A DNA stretch of 64,000 nucleotides, from the NCBI RefSeq assembly GCF_900115605.1, contig NZ_FOXC01000003.1:49614-113613 (forward strand), read 5' to 3'. Numbering within the stretch: the first letter of the stretch is position 1; every line of letters starts with the position of its first letter. Under the pieces are notes generated by a model. The model saw only the letters and a list, made by a program, of their open reading frames with translations, was not told where the DNA came from and ran no database searches. A program made the translations under genes and the position numbers. The stretch comes from Halolactibacillus halophilus. GTDB lineage: Bacteria > Bacillota > Bacilli > Bacillales > Amphibacillaceae. Positions 36,417 through 47,289 of this stretch are shown here, piece by piece.

Positions 36417-37814
36417 CTATTCTGATTTTTTCGGAAGAGTCAAACGAAAAGTTGTACCAGATTCAGACGTTTGGACTAACACGAGGTCACCTTCTAACGC
36501 TTGGGCCATCATTTTACTCAGGCTTAAGCCAAGACCTAAACCACGCGTAGCATACTTTTTATTTTCACCACGATAGAAGCGCTCAAAAATATAAGGAATA
36601 TCTTGTTTTTCAATCCCTTGACCATAATCACTCACATCAATGATATAAGTGGTGGCTGAATCTGTCACAGTGACCGAAATCATTTGATTGTCACCACTTG
36701 CCTGATTAGCATTTTGTAAGAGATTCGTCATAATTTGTTCAAAGCGAACCGGATCCGTCTTCACTTTAATAGGAAGCGCCACATTTAACTTAAGTTTTCC
36801 CTTACTTGTCACTTCAGGGATAAGATTAAACCGCTCAATCACAACCGCTAACAAGCGATCTAGCTCTAATTCCTGCAGTGATACTTTGACCGCATCAAGT
36901 GAAAATTGATTAAAATGCAGTAAATCTTTAACCATTTGATTTAGTTTCGCTGTTTCATTAAGCGAAAGTTTAATAAATGTTTTGGCTTCGGCATCCTTAA
37001 CTACACCACTATCAATCGCTTGAAGTAAACCACTGATAGATGTCACCGGTGTTTTTAACTCATGAGTCACACCAGCCAATAACTCCGTTCGAAGTGATTC
37101 TAATTGATCTAGCTTATGAGCCATTTGGTTAAAGCCACGCATCAATTCATCAATTTCTCGCTCACGAGCACCTTCAGGTAAGTGAATCTGATAATCACCC
37201 GCTTCAATTTGCTTAGCAGCCTGACTTACCGCAGTAATCGGCTTGGTTAATCGTTTTGTCATGACTAAAATTGTAATAAAGCCGACAAATCCAAATGATA
37301 CCAACATGAAGAAGAGCTGAACATATTCTTGTTCAACAGCGATGAGATCGCTTCTTTCACTCATTAATACCACATAACCATAACGGACATCATCACGTTC
37401 AATTGGTTGTGTCACTAAATAATACGTAGTGCCAGCAATCACCTTTTTGAATACCGCTTCCTCACTCTCTAACTCTTCTTCTGACAATGACGGATCCACT
37501 GTAACAAATGGCGGATCTATTTGAACAACACTCCCTGTTAAATCTGTGATCACCGTTACTGGGCGTGGTTTTAACTGTTCAAAGCTAGCTGGAGAGTTAA
37601 AGGGTTCTTCAGTGTCATCGCGACTCTCCACTATACGACTAGCTGTACTCTCAGCCATTACCACCATCAAATCAAGACGATTGTCTTTTGTCGTCTCTCT
37701 AATCCAGGCAACGGATACGAACATAATCACAAGTAAGCCAACAATAAGTGCTAATAAATACCGGGTAATAAACACTTGATTAAGCGATGGTTTTACTTGA
37801 TTATTTTTTAACAT
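36417..37814 (-). CDS. Membrane sensor histidine kinase
   Basis: 465 residues. Helix 1 (about 15-35), an extracellular sensor of ~130 residues, helix 2 (about 165-190), HAMP (KRLTKPITAVSQAAKQIEAGDY), HisKA with phosphorylated His in GVTHELKTPVTSI, and ATPase motifs NLLQNANQA, DYGQGIE, GLGLGLSLSK. No PAS domain is seen. Its start overlaps the response regulator's end by 14 bases. It would phosphorylate that regulator; signal unknown, though the operator array next door suggests phosphate or envelope stress. Confidence 0.93.
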   Translation of the reverse strand: MLKNNQVKPSLNQVFITRYLLALIVGLLVIMFVSVAWIRETTKDNRLDLMVVMAESTASRIVESRDDTEEPFNSPASFEQLKPRPVTVITDLTGSVVQIDPPFVTVDPSLSEEELESEEAVFKKVIAGTTYYLVTQPIERDDVRYGYVVLMSERSDLIAVEQEYVQLFFMLVSFGFVGFITILVMTKRLTKPITAVSQAAKQIEAGDYQIHLPEGAREREIDELMRGFNQMAHKLDQLESLRTELLAGVTHELKTPVTSISGLLQAIDSGVVKDAEAKTFIKLSLNETAKLNQMVKDLLHFNQFSLDAVKVSLQELELDRLLAVVIERFNLIPEVTSKGKLKLNVALPIKVKTDPVRFEQIMTNLLQNANQASGDNQMISVTVTDSATTYIIDVSDYGQGIEKQDIPYIFERFYRGENKKYATRGLGLGLSLSKMMAQALEGDLVLVQTSESGTTFRLTLPKKSE

Positions 37815-38481
37815 AGAGCTGATACCCCAATCCGCGTAGTGTTTTTATTTCCCCTTCTGATTTCGGCCAAGATCGGAGCGCTTGTCGAATGCGCTTAATA
37901 GCCAAATCAACCGCACGATCACTCCCCTCATAATCATAACCCCAAACGGCATCAATCAATTGCTCACGAGTAAAGGTTTGGTTTGGATATTCTGCTAAAA
38001 ATAATAACACCGCTAAATCTCTTGGGGTTAAAACAATCGGTTGATTACTCAACATAACTTGATGGGCTGTAAAGTTAATAGACAACTGACCAAATGTCAC
38101 CTGGTTTGTATGTTTCGCACCGCTTCGTCTTAGTACAGCTTGTATTCTTGCGAGTACTTCTTCTGCTTCAAAAGGCTTCTCAATATAATCATCCGCCCCT
38201 CCATTTAAACCGGTAAGTTTATCGTCAATATCTCCAAGTGCCGTCAACATAATGACAGGTACCATTGAGACTGATCGAATATCTTTTAGCACATCCCAAC
38301 CATTTTTGTATGGCAACATCACATCAAGAATAATAATATCTGGTGAGATTTTATCAAACTGAGTCATGCCCTCTATTCCATCATAAGCTTGACTGACTAA
38401 AAAGTTCGCCTTTTTTAAATATGCTTTTAACACTTCACTGATTGCAAAATCATCTTCTATTATTAATACATGTTTATTCAA
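37801..38481 (-). CDS. OmpR/PhoB-family response regulator
   Basis: About 226 residues from a TTG at 38481 that follows GAGGG and gives the usual opening MNKHVLIIEDD; ATG 38505 is an alternative. Receiver domain with acidic pair EDD, phosphorylated Asp in IILDVMLPYKNGW, and Lys in YIEKPF. A winged-helix C-terminal domain (VLTPRDLAVLLFLAEYPNQ, GYDYEGSDRAVDLAIKRIR). Transcribed divergently from the VTC-domain gene across a short region with periodic half-sites, its most probable target. Confidence 0.93.
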   Translation of the reverse strand: MNKHVLIIEDDFAISEVLKAYLKKANFLVSQAYDGIEGMTQFDKISPDIIILDVMLPYKNGWDVLKDIRSVSMVPVIMLTALGDIDDKLTGLNGGADDYIEKPFEAEEVLARIQAVLRRSGAKHTNQVTFGQLSINFTAHQVMLSNQPIVLTPRDLAVLLFLAEYPNQTFTREQLIDAVWGYDYEGSDRAVDLAIKRIRQALRSWPKSEGEIKTLRGLGYQLYVKK

Positions 38482-38569
38482 AATACATCCCTCATTTCTA
38501 CTCACGTATTGTTCTCTATCATCATTTTACCAAAATAATATGTCGAATAGATGTCAAGTAAGCAAAGAC

Positions 38570-38625
38570 TTGACTAATGTTCAGACAAAATTGTTTAGCT
38601 TTGACACACAGCTGACACATTCAAT
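38570..38625 (+). promoter_or_regulatory. Array of half-sites spaced 10-11 bp, probable OmpR-type operator
   Basis: TTGACT 38570, TTCAGA 38580, TTGTTT 38591, TTGACA 38601, CTGACA 38612 and TTCAAT 38620 begin at steps of 10, 11, 10, 11 and 8 bp. The pair at 38601 and 38612 is separated like a Pho-box (TTNACA-N5-TTNACA). It lies between the response regulator gene and the VTC-domain gene. Confidence 0.5.
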
Positions 38626-38666
38626 CGATAAAATTACGATATTGATAGACAGAGGAGGAAATAAAC

Positions 38667-39347
38667 ATGTCAACAGGACGTCATGAATTAAAACATATCA
38701 TCTCTATGTCCGACTATTATATTTTAAGAAAAAAACTTCACCATTTACTGATGCGCGATTGTCATGCGAATGACAATGGTCGCTATCATATTCGTTCGCT
38801 TTATTTTGACAATCATGATCATAATATTTTAGATGAGAAAAAGGAAGGCTACTTAAATCGTGACAAATATCGCATTCGCTTATACAACTATGATTTCAAT
38901 CAACTATTTCTTGAGCGAAAAAGTAAGCGTCATAATCAAACCTTTAAAACAAAAGCCCGGTTAACCGTAAATGACTATCAGCAGTTGCTGCGTGGTGAGA
39001 CGGAGTGGATGGCGCACCATAAAGATTCACTCATTATAGATTTTTATCGAGCACTTACACTTCGACACCTGAAACCACAGACCGTCATTGATTATCAACG
39101 AGAGGCATTTACGTATCCTTACGGTAATGTCAGAATCACCTTTGATTCTCATGTGCAATCGAGTCTATACAACATTGATATACTAAATCGCTATTTACCA
39201 ATGGTGAATTGTTTAGAGCCAAATGAAGTCATTTTAGAAGTCAAATACGATGATTATTTACCGGCTGTTATTAAACCGTTACTACAGTTTCCGGATACGA
39301 AGCAAGATGCATGTTCTAAATTTCAACTAAGTCAAATGTATGGCTAA
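38667..39347 (+). CDS. VTC-domain protein (polyphosphate polymerase-like)
   Basis: 226 residues, one VTC domain. Basic tunnel residues typical of the fold are seen: RHELKHIIS, RSLYFDN, RDKYRIRLYNYD, FLERKSKRHNQTFKTKA, and acidic metal residues in VILEVKYDDYLP. Eukaryotic Vtc4 makes polyphosphate from ATP; bacterial members are mostly uncharacterised. AGAGGAGGAAA precedes the ATG. It is followed by a DUF4956 membrane gene, a common bacterial pairing, often with a CotH gene, which is absent here. Confidence 0.88.
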   Translation: MSTGRHELKHIISMSDYYILRKKLHHLLMRDCHANDNGRYHIRSLYFDNHDHNILDEKKEGYLNRDKYRIRLYNYDFNQLFLERKSKRHNQTFKTKARLTVNDYQQLLRGETEWMAHHKDSLIIDFYRALTLRHLKPQTVIDYQREAFTYPYGNVRITFDSHVQSSLYNIDILNRYLPMVNCLEPNEVILEVKYDDYLPAVIKPLLQFPDTKQDACSKFQLSQMYG

Positions 39348-39407
39348 TAATTTTATCAAGTCAAACCAAAATATCAACTATTACTTATAAATAAGGGAGT
39401 TACTAAT

Positions 39408-40094
39408 ATGGAAACAAACATCACAAATTTTACTGATATTTTCAAATCAAGCTTTCTCGATCAAACAACGAACTTCTCAATGTTAGATGCTGTTTTTGCG
39501 ATTCTAACTTCATTTATTTTAGGTTTGTTTATTTTCTTTATATATAAGCAAACCTTTAACGGGGTCATTTATTCTCATTCTTTTAATATTAGTCTCGTTA
39601 TTATGACAATGACGACAGCCCTTGTCATCATGGGTATTAGTCAAAATGTATTACTATCTCTTGGTATGGTCGGTGCCTTATCAATCGTACGTTTTCGTAC
39701 ACCAATCAAAGACCCGATGGACTTAGTCTTTTTATTCTGGTCTATCATTACCGGCATTCTCACGGGTGCTGGTCTCATTCTTTTAGGGACCATTGGGACG
39801 CTTGCGATTGGTCTCGTTCAATTATTGTTTTATAAGCGATTGACACCTGATACGTCTTATTTACTCATTGTTAAATATGACGGAGATCTTGCCCAAACAA
39901 TTGAACAAACCGTTAAACAGGCAGCTAAAAAAACGAAACTTAAATCCTCGTCTCAAATTTCTGGGAGAGAAACAGAAATCACCTATGAATTACGTTTAAA
40001 AACCGCCGATGAAACACTCACAAAAACACTTGCCGAATTAAGTGGCGTGCACTCTGCGGTTATGTTGAGCTATGATGGTAACTTTACAGCCTAA
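39408..40094 (+). CDS. DUF4956 membrane protein
   Basis: 228 residues. About four helices in residues 25-145 and a cytoplasmic C-terminal domain of ~80 residues. The motif LGMVGALSIVRFRTPIKDPMDL is the family hallmark. Usually encoded next to VTC-domain proteins, where it may be the membrane partner for polymer export or regulation; not shown experimentally as far as I know. It follows the VTC gene by 60 bases. Confidence 0.88.
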   Translation: METNITNFTDIFKSSFLDQTTNFSMLDAVFAILTSFILGLFIFFIYKQTFNGVIYSHSFNISLVIMTMTTALVIMGISQNVLLSLGMVGALSIVRFRTPIKDPMDLVFLFWSIITGILTGAGLILLGTIGTLAIGLVQLLFYKRLTPDTSYLLIVKYDGDLAQTIEQTVKQAAKKTKLKSSSQISGRETEITYELRLKTADETLTKTLAELSGVHSAVMLSYDGNFTA

Positions 40095-40238
40095 TAGAAA
40101 AAAGGTACTTATAAACAACTAAAGTCAGTCATCATCGTAAACAAGAGCTTACTCACACAATCTGATTTGAGTGGACATTCACTCGGTAGCCCGGTTAAAA
40201 AATCTGCATTAAACACTACAAGTAAAAACAACCTATAA

Positions 40239-40288
40239 AAAAACAGCGCCTTAGACTTTAATCATAGTCTTTAGCGTTGTTTTTTTAT
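40239..40288. terminator. Bidirectional terminator between DUF4956 and DHHW genes
   Basis: Interrupted stem (AACAGCG with TGTT/GCG, inner TAGACT / AGTCT) framed by A-rich and T-rich flanks. The remaining 40095-40327 sequence shows nothing else I can identify. Confidence 0.65.
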
Positions 40289-40327
40289 ATAATATGCGTT
40301 TGATTAATAGGTACTGATAGCGAGATA

Positions 40328-41431
40328 TTAATATAACATATGGCGTAGCGACTGATCATCATTAAAGGTGTGAAGGTTATATAAGATGAGTAGTTCGCGA
40401 AATTCATTTGTTGTCATATACGCCTTGAGTGACCGTTTATAATAGCGTGGGTCAATCAAATGTATTTCGTCATAATGCGAAAGCAGGAACGGGACTAAGC
40501 TATTGGCGTAAGAATCTTTTACGACCATGAGCTTTCTATTTGTTTTCTCTTCATGTTTAACCTCTATCTTAATCAGCGCATCATTACCATCTAGAAAGAA
40601 CCGATATTGATCCGTTTTATCTAAATACTCTGGATAGGTATAGTGATCTGTTACCCTACCGTCACTGTAAGTGATGGTTAAGTCAAGGCCATCGGTCACG
40701 TTAAACCATTCAATCGTATCCTTTGGTACGGTTAAATCATGAAACTTGCGGTAGCGCGTACCCGGAAAATCAGTTGAAACAACTTCAGATTTATAATCCG
40801 ATAGCGGCTTCGCTTTTTCGTTAAACCATCGTTGATAGGCCAAGTAAGCCCCGCGCATTGTCCAGTGATGATCGGTATGATAATAGATATTGTCTTCTTT
40901 ATGTTGACGCAATACCTCACTCACGTTAACGCTGTCCGCATCAAGGCGCTCGTCTATTGTTTGTAATACGTTAAACTGGTCATCTGTCGGTAAGTAAGCC
41001 GGTAAGCCTGCTTCATAGATAGCAACTTGATTTGGGACAACCATCACCGTCACATCAAAAAGAGCTTGATTATCCTGGTAAAACTGATTAATCGCTTCCA
41101 GATTTTTCAACAGCTTGTCTTCTTGATAAATAAACGGTTCAATTAAATACTCGCCTGCTTTTACGACCCCGTTATTTTCTCTTTTAATTAGCGCCTGTTC
41201 TGTTTTTGATTTTAACGTAAGAAAAAAATCTTTACCGGCGATTTGGTCAGCTAAATATGTTTCGATGTCATCCATAAAGGACCCGTCAAGGATTGCTTCC
41301 AGTTCTATATCGGGCATCGTTTGTAAGTACCGATTTTCTGTTTCAGAAAAGGATTGGTCTTTCATTATGAAGGTCAACATCGCCAGTATCCCAAAAAAAC
41401 CAATGATCAACATCCCGATTAATCGTCTCAT
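40328..41431 (-). CDS. DHHW-family (AlgJ/AlgX-like) acetylation accessory protein
   Basis: 367 residues with an N-terminal membrane anchor (residues 5-23) and an extracellular SGNH-like domain. The YYHTDHHWTMRGAY motif (about residue 195) gives the family name, and MVVKDSYANSLVPFL holds the catalytic Ser block. Such proteins act with an MBOAT protein to attach acyl groups to surface polysaccharide or teichoic acid. It starts 18 bases after the MBOAT stop. Confidence 0.9.
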   Translation of the reverse strand: MRRLIGMLIIGFFGILAMLTFIMKDQSFSETENRYLQTMPDIELEAILDGSFMDDIETYLADQIAGKDFFLTLKSKTEQALIKRENNGVVKAGEYLIEPFIYQEDKLLKNLEAINQFYQDNQALFDVTVMVVPNQVAIYEAGLPAYLPTDDQFNVLQTIDERLDADSVNVSEVLRQHKEDNIYYHTDHHWTMRGAYLAYQRWFNEKAKPLSDYKSEVVSTDFPGTRYRKFHDLTVPKDTIEWFNVTDGLDLTITYSDGRVTDHYTYPEYLDKTDQYRFFLDGNDALIKIEVKHEEKTNRKLMVVKDSYANSLVPFLLSHYDEIHLIDPRYYKRSLKAYMTTNEFRELLILYNLHTFNDDQSLRHMLY

Positions 41432-41449
41432 CCTACCTCTCCTCTCACA

Positions 41450-42832
41450 TTAAAATCGGAAATAAATAAATGGGTTAAATGACTGATCCACAAGGTAACC
41501 CATAGATAACACAACGAGAACCATCACAAATAAACTTTCTGCTACGATCACTGCGCGCGAGGGATTTTTCATAATTATACGCTTATACACATTGGTTGAC
41601 CCGATAATAGCAACTACTAACAATAACGCATATTCACGTAAATAATAAAACAACGCCGTCGGTGGCGCGTCAAAGCTAACAAGACCCTTGATATAGCGCA
41701 TCAGCTCATTAACATCTGTAAAACTAAAAACCAACCAACTTACAAGGACAACGCCAAGCGTGTACATCCGCTTTAATGTGACCGGCAGCTTGTTTGATAC
41801 AAGCGGACTGATGTACGTCTCCGCAATCAGAAAGAGACCAAAATATAAGCCCCAAAGAATAAAGTTAACACTCGCCCCGTGCCAAAGCCCCGTTAAAAAC
41901 CAAACGATGACCACATTTCGTAACCACTTCAATTCTCCGACCCGATTACCCCCAAGTGGGATATAAAGATAATCCCTAAACCACTGGCTAAGCGTGATAT
42001 GCCAGCGGCGCCAAAAGTCTTTAATCGAGGTTGCTTGATATGGATAGTTGAAGTTTTCCGGAAAACGAAAGCCAAACAAACGCCCTAAGCCAATTGCCAT
42101 ATCAGAATAGCCACTAAAATCAAAATAAATATGTAACCCATAACTCAATCCAATGAAGACACTCACCGAAACGGATATAGGCTCAATGGTTGTCAGTTGT
42201 TCATACAAGGCCGCCATTTGATTGGAGATAAGGACTTTTTTAGCTAAACCATAACTAAAGCGAAACATGCCATCTGTTCGGTCTTCTTTTGTAACAACGC
42301 GCTGTTTTAATTGATCGTCAATCGCCTCATAACGCACAATGGGTCCAGCGACAAGTTGTGGAAACAGGGACACATACATAAGAAAGTCGATCAGGCTATG
42401 ATTGACTGTCACTTTCTTTTGGTAGACATCAATCGTATACGAGAGCGTTTGAAATGTATAAAAACTGATCCCTATTGGGAGAGGTAATTCTAAGTAAGAC
42501 ATGTCTAACTGAAAACTACTGTTAATTAACTCGATAATAAAATCAACATATTTAAAGAAAAACAACACACCTAGATTAATGACGAGTGATGATAGTAAGA
42601 CGAGCTTTCTTAAACCAGCTCTTTCGTCAAATCGCCCCATTAAACGGCCATGAATGTAATCCATCCCTCCTGAGAAGATAACGAGGAAGACATAAACCGG
42701 TTCTCCCCATGCATAAAAAAGGAGGCTAATAATAAGTAGCACTCCATTTTTTAGTCGCTTCGGACTAACGATATAACTCGCTAACGCGAGGGGTAAAAAG
42801 ATCAGTAAAAATGTTAGTGAGCTAAAGACCAT
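41450..42832 (-). CDS. MBOAT-family O-acyltransferase
   Basis: 460 residues, about ten helices. The MBOAT motifs DFWRRWHITLSQWFRDYLYIPL and FLTGLWHGASVNFILWG (with the active His) are complete. It resembles AlgI/PatA/DltB-type enzymes that move acyl groups across the membrane to a surface polymer. AAAGGAGG precedes the ATG. Operon order DUF4358 - MBOAT - DHHW is a recurring Firmicutes set. Confidence 0.94.
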   Translation of the reverse strand: MVFSSLTFLLIFLPLALASYIVSPKRLKNGVLLIISLLFYAWGEPVYVFLVIFSGGMDYIHGRLMGRFDERAGLRKLVLLSSLVINLGVLFFFKYVDFIIELINSSFQLDMSYLELPLPIGISFYTFQTLSYTIDVYQKKVTVNHSLIDFLMYVSLFPQLVAGPIVRYEAIDDQLKQRVVTKEDRTDGMFRFSYGLAKKVLISNQMAALYEQLTTIEPISVSVSVFIGLSYGLHIYFDFSGYSDMAIGLGRLFGFRFPENFNYPYQATSIKDFWRRWHITLSQWFRDYLYIPLGGNRVGELKWLRNVVIVWFLTGLWHGASVNFILWGLYFGLFLIAETYISPLVSNKLPVTLKRMYTLGVVLVSWLVFSFTDVNELMRYIKGLVSFDAPPTALFYYLREYALLLVVAIIGSTNVYKRIIMKNPSRAVIVAESLFVMVLVVLSMGYLVDQSFNPFIYFRF

Positions 42833-42876
42833 GGTTAGTCCTCCTTTACATCACCCTATATGAGTGAAACAAGCGC

Positions 42877-43416
42877 TTATTCAGCCTCAGCTGCTTCATC
42901 AAAGATTGTTTCAATATTTTCTGGGTTATCGTACGTAATATAAATGAGATAGTTACCTTCTGTTTTAATAATGTTATTCTCAACTTTTTCATATTGATCC
43001 GGTAAATACTGACTCCAAACATTCACTTGATTCTCTAAGTAAGCCTCTAGACCTTCTTTTACCGCCAGTACATCATCTGTTGATGCAGACTCTAACACAA
43101 TAATCGTAGTAGAATTGACATTCATCATTGATTGATAACCGAAACCAGAAGCAATGAGATTACGTTCAATTCCCATCGTATCGATGTACATTTGACCCAT
43201 CGGGTCTTCTTCATTCGTTAAATTAACACGTTGAAACATCCCTGTCTCCCCGTCCATATCGTCACTGATTTGACTTTCAATCTGATCCATCACCTCAGAT
43301 GTATCTATTGTGATGGCTTCTACCTCATCTTGAGAATCTCCCGCTGCGTCACTTCCACACGCGGCCATCATTATCGTTACAACAATTAAACTAACAACAA
43401 ACCATACTTTTTTCAT
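42877..43416 (-). CDS. DUF4358 lipoprotein
   Basis: 179 residues with a lipoprotein signal (cut before Cys20 in VTIMMAACGSDA) and an acidic, alpha/beta mature domain. It lies 44 bases upstream of the MBOAT gene in the same direction. DUF4358 proteins recur beside MBOAT-DHHW pairs and are probably extracellular partners of that acylation machine; role unknown. Confidence 0.82.
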   Translation of the reverse strand: MKKVWFVVSLIVVTIMMAACGSDAAGDSQDEVEAITIDTSEVMDQIESQISDDMDGETGMFQRVNLTNEEDPMGQMYIDTMGIERNLIASGFGYQSMMNVNSTTIIVLESASTDDVLAVKEGLEAYLENQVNVWSQYLPDQYEKVENNIIKTEGNYLIYITYDNPENIETIFDEAAEAE

Positions 43417-43508
43417 CTTTATCCTTTCCTTTCTTATATTTATCTATGTTATTAGTCGCCATCAATAGAAAAAGGTTACAGCCTTTTAAAAAAGCTGCAA
43501 CCTAATCT

Positions 43509-44981
<1,473 letters not shown>

Positions 44982-45073
44982 TTACTTTTCCTTATCGTAC
45001 CATATCCCTCGATTTAATTTGATACATGTGTGACTTTTGTTTGTCTTAACACGAAATGTTGCATGTGACATTT

Positions 45074-45133
45074 CTGACACAGGGTGTATCATTATGCTAT
45101 AATGAGTGGGTGAATAGTGACGTCACATGTGAC
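45074..45133 (+). promoter_or_regulatory. Promoter and palindromic operator of the RpiR gene
   Basis: CTGACA (45074-45079), 18-bp spacer, TATAAT (45098-45103), then a perfect 12-bp palindrome GTCACATGTGAC at 45122-45133 in the first transcribed bases. A partial copy (GCATGTGACA, 45061-45070) and a CATGTGTGAC (45025-45034) lie toward the divergent GH1 gene. Likely the RpiR operator. Confidence 0.6.
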
Positions 45134-45153
45134 GAGAAAAGAGGGATGAGCGC

Positions 45154-45903
45154 ATGTTTACAAGTGAAATGATCGCTTCACTTAATGACCTTGAAACAGA
45201 TATTTATAACTACGTCATTACCCATGAACATGAAGTGATTTATATGCGAATCAGAGAACTCGCTGAACACACACACGTCTCAACCGCAACAATTTTACGA
45301 TTTTGTAAGAAGGTTGGCTGTGAAGGTTTTTCTGAATTTAAAACGAAATTAAAACTTGAATTAAAATCGCGCCAATCTATAGTCAAGTCAGGCGAACACG
45401 CAGTGATAGAATTTTTTGAGCGCACGCTCTCAAGTGACCAAGAAGCGGTCTTAGAAGAAGCGGTTCAGATGTTAGCTTCAGCAGATAACGTTCTGTTTGT
45501 CGGGATTGGGAGTTCCGGTATTTTAGCTGAATACGGTGCGCGTTATTTTTCAAGCTTAGGAAAGTTTTCAATGTATATAAAAGACTTTTCTTACCCGATT
45601 CATAATCGTCTGCAGAAAAACAGTGTTTCTATTGTTTTATCTGTCTCAGGAGAAAATAGCTTTACCATCAAACAAATGAACCGGCTCAAACGCGAAGGCT
45701 CAAAAGTAATCAGCATCACCAACAATAAGCACTGTACGACCGCAAAGATGAGCGAAGTAAATCTGGCCTATTATATGACCGAGGAGTATTATGAGGACGC
45801 TAATATTACAACGCAAATCCCGGTGATTTATTTATTAGAAACACTCGCTCGTAAACTCAATCAACACGAACAACAAGCAACTTTGGAGGATAATCATGAA
45901 TAA
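45154..45903 (+). CDS. RpiR-family regulator of beta-glucoside use
   Basis: 249 residues. N-terminal helix-turn-helix (MRIRELAEHTHVSTATILRF) and SIS domain (NVLFVGIGSSGILAEYGARY). Divergent from the GH1 phospho-beta-glucosidase, so probably it controls that gene in response to a sugar phosphate. AGAGGGATG precedes the ATG. Its end overlaps the DUF4317 gene by 8 bases. Confidence 0.9.
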   Translation: MFTSEMIASLNDLETDIYNYVITHEHEVIYMRIRELAEHTHVSTATILRFCKKVGCEGFSEFKTKLKLELKSRQSIVKSGEHAVIEFFERTLSSDQEAVLEEAVQMLASADNVLFVGIGSSGILAEYGARYFSSLGKFSMYIKDFSYPIHNRLQKNSVSIVLSVSGENSFTIKQMNRLKREGSKVISITNNKHCTTAKMSEVNLAYYMTEEYYEDANITTQIPVIYLLETLARKLNQHEQQATLEDNHE

Positions 45904-47095
45904 AAAAGATATTGCTGATATTAGAAAACAATTTAAACGTGACAATGATTTATTACACGTGCAAAATATATTTAACGTCTATGTAATGAAAGAAACGAAA
46001 GAAATTTATCACCAAATAAATCGTCCGTTCAACATTCTCGCTGAAGATGAACAAGATTTATTTTTTACTAACTTCAAAAAAACATTAACAGGACAGCTCG
46101 ATGAGAAATTATTCGAACTTAAATTCCAACCAGATACCGAAGACCCCGTTCAGCTGAAATTAAACGAAGCTTTAATGACTGAAGACCAAGACCGCTTCAC
46201 AGAACTGATGTTAGAAATTATTGAACGGATGCTTGAAACAAGGGAATATGACCATGATATTGTTATTAGCTTTATTAAAGGCGATTATTTAAAACCACAA
46301 AAGAAACCAGACGATGACTTTACCCATCAAAATGACCTTGTCTATGATCATCAATTTATTTTATGTACGATAAATAAAACCCAAGACCCACCGAAAGATT
46401 TATTATTTGATTATGTTGAAAAAACATTTAAATACCAAGTGATTGTTGACCCAGTCATTAATATTAAAGCGCCGATTGGCGGCTTTTTATTCCCTTGTTT
46501 TACTGATAAACAAGCAGATGTGAATCACATTCTTTACACGGCACCAAAACCTAATGAACCAGATGAAACGTTTATTACCGATGTGCTAGAAGCAGAAGAA
46601 ACCGTCACTCAACAAGAAGATAAAATCATCTTTGAAGAAATCGTGAGAGACACCGTTGGCTACAAAATGGATACGCAAACGCTCTCGTCACTCTATGAAG
46701 ATATTAATCGCCTGGTCGAAGAAAATGAAGAAGAAGATGAGGTACCGACCCTTGATTATAAAGATATCGCCGAATTATTAACAACCAGCGGTTCGACACC
46801 AGTTGAACCAGAACGTGTGAAAACAGCCTTTCAGTCGGTGATTGATGATGAACATTATGCACTCAAAGCGAAAAACATTGTTCCAAAATATAAATCAAAA
46901 TCGATTAAGATCAATACAAAAGTCGCCGATGTTAAAGTCAGTCCTGAGGACTTACGTTACGTCAAACAAATGCAAATGTTTGGTCGTCGCTATTTAATGA
47001 TTGAAGTTGATGAGGACACGGTTGTCGATGGTTTTACCATGATTCCAGAAGTATTTGGTGAAAAGAAAGACGATGCAACCAAAGACAACGATTAA
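45896..47095 (+). CDS. DUF4317-family protein
   Basis: 399 residues, acidic and hydrophilic with no signal peptide or helix long enough for a membrane. The opening MNKKDIADIRKQFKRDN and KAPIGGFLFPCFTDKQAD block are typical of DUF4317, a Firmicutes family without known function. Overlap with the RpiR gene and a TTGGAGGA site inside it show translational coupling, although no functional link is obvious. Terminator at 47129-47172. Confidence 0.85.
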   Translation: MNKKDIADIRKQFKRDNDLLHVQNIFNVYVMKETKEIYHQINRPFNILAEDEQDLFFTNFKKTLTGQLDEKLFELKFQPDTEDPVQLKLNEALMTEDQDRFTELMLEIIERMLETREYDHDIVISFIKGDYLKPQKKPDDDFTHQNDLVYDHQFILCTINKTQDPPKDLLFDYVEKTFKYQVIVDPVINIKAPIGGFLFPCFTDKQADVNHILYTAPKPNEPDETFITDVLEAEETVTQQEDKIIFEEIVRDTVGYKMDTQTLSSLYEDINRLVEENEEEDEVPTLDYKDIAELLTTSGSTPVEPERVKTAFQSVIDDEHYALKAKNIVPKYKSKSIKINTKVADVKVSPEDLRYVKQMQMFGRRYLMIEVDEDTVVDGFTMIPEVFGEKKDDATKDND

Positions 47096-47128
47096 CTTAT
47101 TCGCTATTGTTTTGTTTAAATTTGAAAC

Positions 47129-47172
47129 CAGTAAAAGCCTTTCGATCTTTAAGGTTTTTACTGATTTTTTAT
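47129..47172 (+). terminator. Terminator after DUF4317 gene
   Basis: AGTAAAAGCCTT / AAGGTTTTTACT stem, 8-base loop, TTTTTT tail. Confidence 0.8.
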
Positions 47173-47222
47173 CTTTTTGCAAAGACATTCATGTATCTAT
47201 ACATTTATCTTGAGGCACATTG

Positions 47223-47280
47223 TTATCCCCAAATTATCCACGATAGAACGAACAAACGTTACTCAGTGAGGTTATCCACA
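47223..47280 (+). repeat. Group of three DnaA boxes
   Basis: TTATCCCCA 47223-47231, TTATCCACG 47234-47242 and the exact consensus TTATCCACA at 47272-47280, all on the plus strand within 58 bp of non-coding DNA. Confidence 0.65.
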
Positions 47281-47289
47281 TGTAGATAC

